Below, one piece after another: positions 22,417-32,948 of a DNA stretch of 64,000 bases. Under the pieces are notes generated by a model. That model made no database searches. It was given only the letters and a program-made list of their open reading frames with translations, and was not told the origin of the DNA. The DNA is from Hyphodiscus hymeniophilus (taxonomy: Eukaryota; Ascomycota; Leotiomycetes; Helotiales; Hyphodiscaceae): NCBI GenBank assembly GCA_016508695.1, contig VNKQ01000002.1:2294001-2358000 (forward strand), given 5' to 3'. Position numbers and translations under genes: made by a program. Numbering within the stretch: position 1 is the stretch's first letter; each line of letters starts with the position of its first letter.

Positions 22417-25400
22417 ATGATGGCAACTGAAGCCACCTCGGAGAACTTCCCGACGACATCCTCTACATCGGATATCCCTGAAGTCGGTCTTTCAAGCAAT
22501 GTCAATAATCCCGACGTCGTGCTGACTTTATGCCAGACAATACCTGAAACCACCAGCCAAGATGTTACCTTTGAAATTCCCTCGATCGAGCAACCTATAA
22601 ACGGAATCGTCGAGAAAGATGGAGCGATCCAGGATGGCACAGAAGGACCAGTCACCTCGGCGGAGGTCAGCGTTAGTGGAGGATCGGATACTGAGGCTTC
22701 GAAGGCGGAAGCCACGAAGGTTGGGCTCGACGAGAAAGGTCACATCCGCTCAGCATCTGTAAAGAAACCGGCGTCATTCAAACCTGTGTCGGTCAACAAA
22801 ACTTTCTTAGCTGCGAAAGGCGCGTCTACTGTCGTTCCCTCGAAGCTTGGAGACAAAGCTGCTGCTGGTGCAACCATCACACAAACACCCTCGACACTGG
22901 CTGCTCCCAGACCGCGATTGATCGCAAAGACTGGGAGTGGCCTTCGTGACTCGACTCCTCGTACCTCTTCAGCAGGAAATGGCGGGAAGGCTGGGACTGC
23001 TCCTGATGCTAGCGCAGTTTGGAACAAGAACAGGCGTAAGTTACAGTTCTTTTATTCATCACACAATACTAATGTTCAAAAGCTGCACCTCCTCCAGAGC
23101 CTAAGCGATTCACGGACGAAGAGCTGAAGCAGCGTTATGGCATACACTTGGCTACGAGACTACAGTCTGATGACCCGGGCAAGCAGGCGAATTGGGCGGA
23201 TATTGATGACGACGACGATGACTGGGCACCAGAATCTATTGAGTGGACCGACGGTACGAAGATTACACTCCCGCTGGCAGATGAGGCACCGCCGCCGGCT
23301 CCTGAACCATCCCCATCGCCTGCGTTGAAGGATGCGAATAGTCTGGATATTACGAAGCCGAAATCACCTGCGCCAAGCCAAGCTTCGGCTTCTCCTACCG
23401 TAAAGCCGAGCGGGTTCGGATCTGGAAGAGCTGGTCTGGTATTGAAAGGAGCAAGTGAAAAACCAACCCTTGTCGCAAAGCCTCCGGGACCCCCAACCCC
23501 TGTCAAGTCTCCCTGGGCTCCACTGCCCCCCGTGGAGAAAGCCCAGGTTACTCTCGAGATAGCACAACACAGCCAGCAACCACTGCAAAGCCGGTTCAAC
23601 CAGCGTGATCCTCATGGGTTCCATGGTATGCCACCTCCAGCTAAGGAGATTGCTGCAGATGATTTTAGTCGAACTTGGAGAGATGGCCCCTCGAACTCGA
23701 GCAGGGAGTTATTCAACTCGCAATCGGGCAGATATGAACCCGTCAATGACAATCGTCGAGGATCTATGCGAAACGATCAACATTCTCGTGGGCCCGCTCT
23801 CCTACATCGGCCATCCCAGCAAGAGGGACCTGCAGAACCGTCTGCTGCATTCCAAACCCATCGCTCGGGTGGGCAAGACGGTGGTGGATATGGTCGTCGT
23901 CGAACTTCGTCCAATGTTAGCGGAGGAAGTGGTGCTTTCGTCAGACGTATGAGTAGAGGTCACGATATGCCTCCGCCCCATGATATGTTGAATGCGCGCA
24001 GAGGCTCATTGGCAGCTGTAAGCGATGCCCCTTCATCACCACGAAACTACTCGCCTTCCGGCCAACACCAAAATCAACGGGGCCATCAGAATCAACAGTG
24101 GCAATCGCGAGCTTCGCCGGTCATCAGCCATCCATCTCCCCAATCTTCCCATGGGCAACCAATACCACAAGACTCATCTGTTGATGGCCAGACTCAGCCA
24201 CCAAGTGCAGTTCTCCAAGAGGATCCAATTGAGGCCCAGAAGAAGATCATGCGTCAAACTCGAGAGCTTGCTATCAAGAGACGACAGGAAGAAGAAGCTA
24301 GAGAGGAGGCAGCGAGAAAGGAGAGAATTCGCCTGAAGCTTGAAGCAATGGGCCCAGCTCCAGAAAAGAAGAGTAGCAAGAAGGAAACTCCCAAAGAGGA
24401 GAAGTTGGTCCCCGTTCAGATCCAGACACGTGATGCAGCTGATGCAGTTCCTGCTCAGCCAAAAACATCAACTTCTGAAATTGGAGAAGGATCGCAACCG
24501 GCAAAAATCACTTCACTTAAGGATGGAAGAGAACCCAGAGAAGCCGATACTCGTTTACCAAATGGCATTCACCAGGGCTCAGCCCCATCGTCCGTTACGT
24601 CAGTCGGTCAAATTCCTCAAGACAACCGAGATTCACAACAATCTTGGCAAAATAATTCATCTTCGAACGATAGATTTCAAAGTTGGGGTGTTGCACCAAC
24701 TCAACAGCAGTCGTCAAGAAATGTCTGGGGGCCTCCTTCCAACGATAGAACACTTGGTAATGGTACTTTTGATCAAGAACTAAGCCGTCTGCCCGACATG
24801 AATCAATCATCTCACCCTGGCCCAATTGGTCCACCAAACTCAAACCGCGGAAGCTCGCAATACCAGCGAGGTGGGGGACGAGATTACGGATCCCGTCCTG
24901 CGCCCATCGCACCTCCTACTAGAAAAGCAACAGCTCCACGACATGCAGACCCACGGGTTGCTGCTTCTGGATGGGGCAGTCTTCCCGAGAGAATCGCGCA
25001 AGAAGATCGCCAGCTCGCTCAGCAGCAGGATGCTGAACTTGCCAAGAGACGTGAACTTGAAGCAGCTGGTCTTGCCCCTGAACCTGTTCAGCCAGTATAT
25101 AAAGATACCTGGCGACAGGTGACATTGAACGAGGATGGCACACGAAGTAAAGTCCAGGCCAATTTAAATACGGTACATGATCCAAAAGCGAACTCATCAT
25201 CTTGGACAGCACCAGAATCAAGCTCACAACCAGCCTTCGAGGACCGTCGTTTGGACGTTGTTGGCAGACAAGAAGTATCTCAACCACAGTTCAACAATGA
25301 TACATGGAGATCAGCATCGAACACAAATGCATCTCCTCCTGTCCGTGGATCGAGATTCTTCCCTAACAACAATCGAGATATTCGTTTGGAGGAGCACAAT

Positions 25401-26390
25401 ATGATTTTCGACAGACCAGGATCACCAACCCCACCTCCCCCCACTATGGCTGGTCATCCTGCGTATGATGGTGATATTGAACACCCTCATGTGTCCTTTC
25501 CCCGTCCAGCACCTGTCGTCAAATTACCACCACCACTTGCACCAATTGGTCCGCCAAAGCCTGCTTCATTCGCCGCTGCAGTTTCCGCACCAAACGTACC
25601 TCTAACGAACAATCACTACCAAGGTCGGCAAGATCATAACAATAGAGGAGCATCGTCATATCAAGATCTCCGTCGAGAGCCTCCGTCCACTACTGCAGGG
25701 TGGCAGGATAAGATCAGCTCCTTGTTGGGTCGTAAGAATTCACCTCCGAAGTCTCATGCCTTAGCTGTAGATTCTTCCAGCAAAAATGCTCTCGAGCTAC
25801 CCGCATCGCAATTCGCAGCAACGGTATCTCTGCCAACTTCAGTTTCTGGTGATCTAGCAGCGGATGATAATGCAGTTCTATCTAAGCCAGCTGCAGAGCA
25901 GTGCTTCGAGGAACAGGAGATGGGATCACTTCCGATCGTCAAGGTTCCAGTTGCAGCCCCACCAAATGCTTGGACTATGGCACCTCCACCAAAAGCGTTG
26001 CCTAAGAAGTTTGTTGTCTCTCAAATCACTAGCGTTAATCCTCTCGAGTTTCTTGCGCAAAATGTTCAGAATGGCAATGCTATCTCAGTAACCATTCTGT
26101 TGCCTGGTCAAACCGAGTCGAAGGCTGTCAATGTCGCTGTTGCCGCTCCTTCTCCTCGGCAGAGAAGCAATCCTAGACGTGGTGGCTCCCGAGGCAATGT
26201 CCGAAACTCATCATCGTCTCATCCACGCGGGGGACGAGGCCGAGACTCTTCGAGCGGATTCCCACCAATCATCATAGACAATGCATCTGCATCTTCTAGT
26301 CCATCTGGGCGTGGTGGTCATCGAGGAAATGGCAGAGGCTTCGGCGGAGGAAACTGGAATAGACATGTGTCCACTCCTCTTCATACCTAA
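22417..26390 (+). CDS. Large disordered RGG-box protein, function unknown
   Basis: Two exons (22417-23035 and 23083-26390; 47-base intron) encode 1308 residues. Most of the chain is low-complexity Ser/Pro/Gln-rich and probably unstructured. The best-ordered segment spans the exon junction: PEPKRFTDEELKQRYGIHLA, an acidic Asp run, then DWAPESIEWTDGT. Further on is a charged coiled-coil candidate (AQKKIMRQTRELAIKRRQEE and following), a second helical stretch around RIAQEDRQLAQQQDAELAKR, and a C-terminal RGG/GRG region (SHPRGGRGRDSS, GRGGHRGNGRGFGGGNW). RGG tails usually bind RNA and drive condensates, so an mRNA-associated role is plausible but not shown. I believe relatives exist across filamentous ascomycetes but cannot name a function. 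The start is the first of two adjacent in-frame ATGs. Confidence 0.85.
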
Positions 26391-27035
26391 TTAGCGCCGA
26401 ATCCGATAGCGTCATGTTACGGTCATAAAAACGCTTTGAAAGCCCATATCGACCTCTTGAAATCATGGGTCGCTTTTCTTTTCTACCACGCAAACCTCCA
26501 CTTTTCAAACTCACACCTTACCACCTTATTCTATGTAACTTGAATGCTCACGAGTCTTGAGCAAATGCTTTGTCTCGTCAGCGGCTGTATCGCATTGGCG
26601 TTCAGCATGTACATTATGCAACAGACTCATCGACCGAATTACTGGCGAACTTCTTTCTGATGGATGCTTTCCGGCGGATGGATGAAGATCTAGGGCATTG
26701 CATATGAATGCGAGCGAGAGCAAAGATGGGTTTTATTTTGCTCTGAGAATCACCTTTGATGGAAGCTAAATCTCTTCATTAAGAGTTTCCGGAAGTGGTC
26801 GAGGAAGAAGACTCACTGCAGATGATTGCATGTATGGCTATACACTCTCGGAAACACTTGATGCTGCCGAACCGACGGCTAGCTACTGAATAAAACTCTT
26901 CAAAAACTCTACCTTATGCAATATTGGCCCTATTTGCGACTCTCGAAAGAGATAAAACGTAACTCCCAACATGTGACACTTTTCGTGAAGGCCCTCGTAA
27001 AAAAGCCACAATGATCTTAACATGGAAAACCCAAA
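26391..27035. other. Intergenic, no gene seen
   Basis: This is the 3' region of the RGG protein gene and promoter of the aminotransferase. No coding frame or repeat is supported. Confidence 0.55.
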
Positions 27036-28803
27036 ATGACGTATTCATTGCATCCAATCAGGTCTGACAATTCTCTCCACTTCATCCATTCTCACCAATC
27101 CAACCCAATGCTGAAAAGACCATCACCATATACACCTCTCCCTCTTCGTTCATTATCAAAGCACTTTTTTGTATCATCGACTCCATTGACTCGCTTCTCT
27201 GAGATGGGAGGTGCCCCAAAGAAACAAATCAACCTCCTCCGCGGCTGGCCAAATCCCGCCCTCCTTCCCACCACCCAAATAAAGCTAGCAGCTGATGCAG
27301 CCCTCTCAGACTCTTCTGTCTCTACACCTGGTCTCCTATATGGCCCGGATCCGGGTTATCAACCACTGAGACAATCTCTTGCGGGATGGCTCGATGGGTT
27401 TTATCGGCACACCGATCCTACATATACCACACCGTTGTCATCACCCCAATACTTTCCCAATGGCAATGGGAACCGCGGTGAGTCGGGGAGGCCTGATGCT
27501 GAGAGGATATGCATCACAGGCGGCGCCTCTCAGAATCTAGCTTGTTTACTACAGGTCTTTACGGACCCCCTTTATACAAAGGTGTGGATGGTGGCGCCGT
27601 GCTATTTCCTGGCCTGTAGGATTTTTGACGATGCGGGTTTGAGGGTTTCTGCTGTTGGGGAGGGGAGCGAGGGTGTGGATCTGGTGGCTCTAGAGAAGGG
27701 GCTGAAGGAGAGTGAAAGCAACGCCTTCGAGGAGGTAAGTTCTGTCTTGTGAATGGGTGCGGCACGTGTTGCATATTGCTTCTGTGTTGATAGACCAAGT
27801 CAACGAGCAATGGCTTTCAGGCTTCTATTGAAGTGAATTCTTTTAGACTATATAAGTCTCGCACAAACAACAACTAACATTTCAGCAGAAGCTGAAGCAA
27901 CCAAAACCCTGGTCAAAAATATACCGCCATATAATTTACTGCGTACCCACATTCTCCAACCCTTCCGGGAAAACTATGACCTTGTCCCATCGAGTATCAC
28001 TTGTCAAGCTAGCTCGAAAGTACAACGCTCTAATAATCGCCGACGACGTCTACGATTTCTTACAATGGCCAACCTCTTCCTCTTCGCCCACACTCTCAAC
28101 CAGTCCCTCGTCCCTCAGGAGAGCCTTACTACCCCGCCTAGTAGATATCGACAGAATGCTTGATCCCATCCCCAACTCTGAAAGTTTTGGGAATGCGGTA
28201 TCAAATGGCAGTTTCAGCAAGATCGCAGGACCAGGCGTACGGACAGGCTGGGCCGAGGCAACGAGGAAATTTACGTACGGACTCTCGCAATGCGGATCCT
28301 CGCGCTCAGGAGGAGCACCCAGTCAAATGACAGCTACTATAGTTAACGAGCTCCTCGTATCCTCCGCCTTGCAAACACATATCGATACCGTGTTGAAACC
28401 CGCTTATCAAAAGCGCTTTACACTGATGATCGAGGCTATCAAGCGGGAATTGGTCCCGCTGGGTGTAAGTGTCGCCGAGGATACCGTGAATGGGAAAGAT
28501 GGCGTTTTTGGCGGTTATTTTATATGGATTGAGCTACCGAAGGGCATGGATGCTGAGGTTGTGGCTGGTAGAGCAAAAGAAGAAGAGGAGTTGATTTTGG
28601 CGCCAGGGAAGATCTTTGAGGTGCAGGGTGATGAGAGGGTTAAGTTTCCGAATGGGTTGAGGTTGTGCTTCTCTTGGGAGGAGGAACAGGATTTGGTGGA
28701 TGGTGTAAGGAGGCTGGGTAGGGTTGTAAAAGAACTTATGGAGGGAAAAGGTGGCACTGGGGAGGCGAAGGTGGATAAGCAGGACTTGGGCGAATTCCAG
28801 TGA
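27036..28803 (+). CDS. PLP-dependent class I/II aminotransferase
   Basis: Two exons (27036-27734; 27886 or 27889 to 28803) give about 537 residues of a fold-type I aminotransferase, of the kind annotated as valine-pyruvate or 2-aminoadipate aminotransferase in fungi. Recognisable parts are LLYGPDPGYQPLRQSLAGWL (substrate side), ITGGASQNLACLLQVF (PLP phosphate pocket), VPTFSNPSGKTM, ALIIADDVYDFLQW with the PLP-ring Asp and Tyr, and NGSFSKIAGPGVRTGW with the Schiff-base Lys. The intron is long for this window, about 151 bases, and ends in CAGCAG, so two in-frame acceptors are possible. The first ATG gives a basic, Ser-rich 56-residue leader that could be mitochondrial; MGGAPKKQINLLRGWPN at 27204 is an alternative start. 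Substrate is not predictable. Confidence 0.9.
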
Positions 28804-28909
28804 TAGTGCGTGGCTGGTCTGCTGTAACATCAATGTTATAGGGAGGGAAAATAACTGGAACTCGACCGACGACGATTATCGGCATATGTCTTGAAAGATA
28901 ACTTGAATT

Positions 28910-29635
28910 TCAAAGCTTAGCTTTATGCTGAGGTCGGCCTTGCGGCGTACTCCAATACATAGCCATGGGAAACGGCCTATCCTCTAGCCTCCAAAACCCC
29001 TCCCCGCCACTGACCATCCGTTTCCTCAGACTTTTGACAAATCGACCCTCCAACGCCTCAACCTCCTTCCACGATGCGCTATGCTTAGGCCACTTGACCC
29101 TCAGCGCATCGAAATCATCTCCGATAAAGAACCCCAGTTTTCCAGTGGAGAAAAACAGTTGATAGGCCTCCAATGTCAAGAACGGAGAGTATACTAGCGT
29201 TGACTTGTCTATTATTGACGCTGCTTCTCCTGCATCGGTCGCTGAGGGCGTGGATAGGATTTGTATGCCCAGACTTTGCAGGAATGCGTGGTCGCTTTTA
29301 GTGAAGGAGGGGTCTTGGGCATAAATTTTGAGTTCTGGCTGATGTTGCCGTAACTGTAATGCGACGGCAAGAAATATTGCAAGTTGTTTTAAACGTCGAC
29401 TTCGATCTACCGATTTGAAGCTCCCAAGGCCTAGGGAGACGAGTTTTGTGACTGAAGAGAGGTTCTTGGATTCAAGGAGATGCGCTATTGAGAGGGAAAG
29501 TGTGGATGAGAGATCGTTTTCTTGGGCATCGTTGTAGAGGGTGTGTAAGTGCCGCAGCTCTCGTGATGTAGAGCCTTTGGTTTTTGAGCTCTGGGTTGAG
29601 CTATTGTGCTGCTCGATTTCGATTGCGTGAGGCAT
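28910..29635 (-). CDS. SRR1-domain protein
   Basis: A single-exon 241-residue protein with the SRR1-like domain. VTKLVSLGLGSFKSVDRSRR is followed by LKQLAIFLAVALQL, then IYAQDPSFTKSDHAFLQSLG with the conserved D-P-x-F-x-x-x-D pattern, and STLVYSPFLTLEAYQLFF. SRR1 proteins are linked to heme and circadian regulation in plants and animals; fungal members are poorly studied. It is convergent with the aminotransferase, about 100 bases apart. The stop is clear. An overlapping frame opens upstream at 29709 but carries no domain. Confidence 0.82.
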   Translation of the reverse strand: MPHAIEIEQHNSSTQSSKTKGSTSRELRHLHTLYNDAQENDLSSTLSLSIAHLLESKNLSSVTKLVSLGLGSFKSVDRSRRLKQLAIFLAVALQLRQHQPELKIYAQDPSFTKSDHAFLQSLGIQILSTPSATDAGEAASIIDKSTLVYSPFLTLEAYQLFFSTGKLGFFIGDDFDALRVKWPKHSASWKEVEALEGRFVKSLRKRMVSGGEGFWRLEDRPFPMAMYWSTPQGRPQHKAKL

Positions 29636-30213
29636 GGCTGGTAGTAATGCTCAGGCACGTGGGGTGGGATGATAGTTTGCTGCTCCATCTTGAATGCTGT
29701 TGATTTCATTTTAATATATTACCTCTTGTCGAGTGAAGTTAGTAATTGCAATCGATTGAGGGTTTGTAAGTTTACAATGACGTATTTATCCTTCGTGTTG
29801 GTCTTGTTTTTATGATACTGCTCGACTCATTCCGACGCGGAGAATTGCGGATTACAAATGCGTTGCGCTTAGAAATTGAACGTTTGCTCTGAGATGTATT
29901 ATGAGCTATGGGCGTACTTTGTAATCCCGCTCTCTTGGTGTCTGAAAGGTCAACAAGTTCCAGTCGTAGTAACTGATATCTATCGCAAGAAATTTTGTCC
30001 TGTGAGAATAGGATATCTGTTCTGGCACATTGACTTGACGAGTTGGCTGACGCCACGTGACTGGCCGCCCTATCAACAATTGGCACATGAAGCAAAGCGG
30101 CGATGGCAAGGCTCCTTTACTGCACGTGTTCCATGCTTTCCCAAGCACCAGAAGCAGAAGTTTCTGCTGACATGAGGCGTATTCTATGATCTGATTCCTG
30201 ATCAAGCTTCAAT
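29636..30213. other. Intergenic, no gene seen
   Basis: Open frames of about 100 codons on both strands here look random and share no domain. This is the SRR1 gene's upstream region. Confidence 0.5.
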
Positions 30214-30459
30214 ATGTCAATTACCCCTGACCAAATCTCAAAACTTCGTTCTCTCCTTCCCGAGGTCCATCTTGTGACGGCCCTGTCACCAGATTATGCC
30301 AAATCGATCCATAGATGGAGCTATCTTTCGATTCTTCCCGCAGGCGCAATTGCATATCCAACAGTTTCCGCTCAAGTTGCAATCCTTGTCTCCTTTGCTT
30401 CGAAACATAATGTTGATCACGCTACCCGTTGTGGTGGTCACAGCTGTAGAGCAATGTAG
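30214..30459 (+). pseudogene. Truncated FAD-binding (BBE-type) oxidoreductase fragment
   Basis: Eighty-one residues match the start of fungal FAD-linked oxidases of the berberine-bridge/6-hydroxynicotine oxidase type: SIHRWSYLSILPAGAIAYPT, VSAQVAILVSFASKHNVDHA, then a GGGHS-like TRCGGHSCRAM and a stop. Intact members run to about 450-480 residues with a second FAD segment and a C-terminal BBE domain; none of that appears downstream. The RCGGHS stretch sits where RGGGHS carries the FAD-linking or FAD-contacting region, so the reading stops just as the cofactor site begins. It is best read as a 5' remnant. A short intron that rescues the frame was looked for and not found. Confidence 0.75.
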
Positions 30460-31126
30460 ACGTTTTCTCTTATCAGATCCTCGCTTCTGCCTGTCTCCCC
30501 CTTTTCCCATCCCGCTTCTCTTCATCATCGGTGCCTGGAAATTGGAGCTCATCTGGGCCTCAAACTTACATGAATCCGCAGGTGCTCAAATGAGTTACCA
30601 TTTCCATATGTCATTGCTTACTACTTATTGAAACCCAAATTATTCCGTGGTGTCGCTAGGCATTTTGCGGGTTATTGAGATAGTTGTGATCCTCCTCGTC
30701 TGCGTGCCTAGTACGATCGCCCCAGCTTTAACCCCACAAGACTCGCAGAATTAGTGGACGTCTACAGTAGATGGCCGAGAGCTCGCAGCCAATCTTTGGA
30801 CGATGTCCCCATAACGGAGCTCCTTGCGGAGTTGGCGAGATTCTCTCCGGGTCCGGTGAGCTGCAGAAGACCCAGGACGTCTACCTCTACCAGACATATA
30901 TAACAATTTGAGGACGCCATTAAAACTCAAAAACTCATCATTTCATTAAATTGTGCGCCTTCCATGTAGGTCTTCTTGATGTCAATCAATCCTTGAGCTT
31001 CACTGACGGAATTTTGCGTAATCAAGTACCCATATCTTCCCTGAGCTCAAACGCTAGAATACAATTAGTCGTTGAGTGTTTGCTTTTCCCAGAAGCCGTA
31101 TTCACTCGATAAGCTTCTGAACAAGT
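30460..31126. other. Intergenic, MFS promoter
   Basis: No further oxidoreductase coding is visible. A TATA-like atatataa near 30896-30903 lies about 230 bases before the transporter ATG and may serve it. Confidence 0.45.
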
Positions 31127-32653
31127 ATGGTAGGAATTTTTGGCGGAGATAAGGAGCTGATTGCGGACATCACTGCATCATCCATGTCTCTAGAGAACGG
31201 TGAAAAAAAGTACACGGGTACTATTGCTACATCAGCATCTACCCCCGAAGACCCGTTTCTAGTCAAGTTCTCTCATTCTTTCGAATGCGAGAATCCGAAG
31301 GACTGGCCTATGCTTAAAAAATGGACCGTCACAGGAGTCCTCTCCGTGACCGGATTCAACAGAATCATGGTATCAACCATCATGGCGCCAGCCCTTTCCA
31401 CCATAGCTTTAGAGCTACATATGAACAGCACCGAAGCTGTGATGGCAATGTCGGTGTACCTTCTCGCCACTGCTTTTGGACCATTAGTGATCGGCCCCCT
31501 TTCTGAAGTCTACGGCCGGACGCCCGTCTTGCATGCCACGAGCATATGGTTCCTTATCTGGAACTTTGTATGTGGATTCTCCTACAACAAAGGAACACTT
31601 ATCGCGGCTCGACTTCTTGCCGGCTTTGGCGCCAGTGCCATCTACGCTCTCGGAGGAGGTGTGTTGGGTGATGTTTGGCGACCAGAACAGCGAGGTCAAT
31701 CTCTCGGTCTTTATATGCTCATCCCATTACTCGCGGTTGCAGTTGGACCACTTCTCGGAGGATTCATCACTGAAGGAACAACATGGCGGTGGATGTTTTG
31801 GTCAACTTCTATCTTGCAAGCGTTCATGATCATCGCTTCGATCCCATTTTTCTCCGAGACCCATGCACCAACGATCCTTCGACAAGAGGCAAGACGTCTA
31901 CGAAAGGCCACCGGAGACCGAAGATACTATACCGAGGCCGAGAGACTAGACGTAGGCAGGTCAGTATCTTGGATACTGATGCGAAGTCTGTCACGACCTA
32001 TGCGCCTGCTCCTGTTTCACCCCATAATCCAGATCCAAGCTTGCTTATCAGCTTTCGCATACGGTCTCCTCTATTTGGTTCTCTCGACATTTTCCGATCT
32101 CTACATCAAGCAATACCACGAGTCTATTTCTACAAGTGGCCTCCATTACATCGCGATCTGCCTTGGTGAGGTTGTGGCAGCTCAAGTTGGAGGACCACTC
32201 ATGGACTTTGTGTTTGATAAAATGAAACAGCGCTCAAACGGCACTCCTTCTCCAGAGTTCCGGATCCCAATAATGATACCCGGTTCATTACTTACACCCA
32301 TCGGTCTCTTTTTATACGGCTGGGCCGCGCAAAAGAATGCGCACTGGATCGTTGTGGACTTCGGAGCCGCATTACTCTGCTTCGGGATGCAGATTAGTGG
32401 TCAAGCAATGCAAGCTTACATTATTGACACATATCCTGACCACACTAGCTCAGCATCAGCGGCGTCTCAATTCCTACGTAGCTTGACCGCTTTTGGATTT
32501 CCCTTGTTTGCGCCGAAGACGTACGCTGCTCTCGGATATGGATGGGGGAATAGCTTGCTGGCTTTCCTTGCGATCGTGATCGGAATACCTGCACCGCTTT
32601 TGGTCTGGTTGTACGGCCCAAGACTGAGGGCGAAAACACTGTCCAGCTACTGA
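31127..32653 (+). CDS. MFS drug:H+ antiporter (DHA1-like)
   Basis: An intronless 508-residue major facilitator. The cytosolic N-terminus ends in PKDWPMLKKWTVTGVLSVTG, the entry to the first membrane span, as in fungal DHA1 multidrug transporters. About twelve spans are visible. GPLSEVYGRTPVLH is the conserved loop 2-3 motif A, and LAVAVGPLLGGFITEGTTWR followed by WMFW is the motif C region. The central loop (EARRLRKATGDRRYYTEAER) is basic. The C-terminal half includes PIGLFLYGWAAQKNAHWIV and SASAASQFLRSLTAFGFPLF. It probably exports small molecules at the plasma membrane. An alternative Met (MSLENGEKKY) lies at 31187. Next to it are a broken FAD oxidase and, further on, a LaeA-like methyltransferase, a hint of secondary-metabolism context but no more. 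Confidence 0.93.
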   Translation: MVGIFGGDKELIADITASSMSLENGEKKYTGTIATSASTPEDPFLVKFSHSFECENPKDWPMLKKWTVTGVLSVTGFNRIMVSTIMAPALSTIALELHMNSTEAVMAMSVYLLATAFGPLVIGPLSEVYGRTPVLHATSIWFLIWNFVCGFSYNKGTLIAARLLAGFGASAIYALGGGVLGDVWRPEQRGQSLGLYMLIPLLAVAVGPLLGGFITEGTTWRWMFWSTSILQAFMIIASIPFFSETHAPTILRQEARRLRKATGDRRYYTEAERLDVGRSVSWILMRSLSRPMRLLLFHPIIQIQACLSAFAYGLLYLVLSTFSDLYIKQYHESISTSGLHYIAICLGEVVAAQVGGPLMDFVFDKMKQRSNGTPSPEFRIPIMIPGSLLTPIGLFLYGWAAQKNAHWIVVDFGAALLCFGMQISGQAMQAYIIDTYPDHTSSASAASQFLRSLTAFGFPLFAPKTYAALGYGWGNSLLAFLAIVIGIPAPLLVWLYGPRLRAKTLSSY

Positions 32654-32948
32654 TGGCAGGCGAGGATGGAGTTACGTGCGGTTCTTTCGGTGCTGTTAGA
32701 GAGCAAGCAATATATTAGATGGACTCCCTACAGAAGCTCTAAGAGTAGAGAGCTGAGACTAACCGGGAAGAACCACTAGTGCCTGAAGCTGATGTGTAAA
32801 AATAGTACACCTCATGAGATTACCACAGCCACAATGCAGCACGTGACTATCTCATTGCACGTCGAGAAGATGAACGAAGTAGTCTCCGCACCGAGACAGC
32901 AAAATTCTGGGTAAGAAGGATGATGAGAGTAGTAGGCAGTCCAGCACT

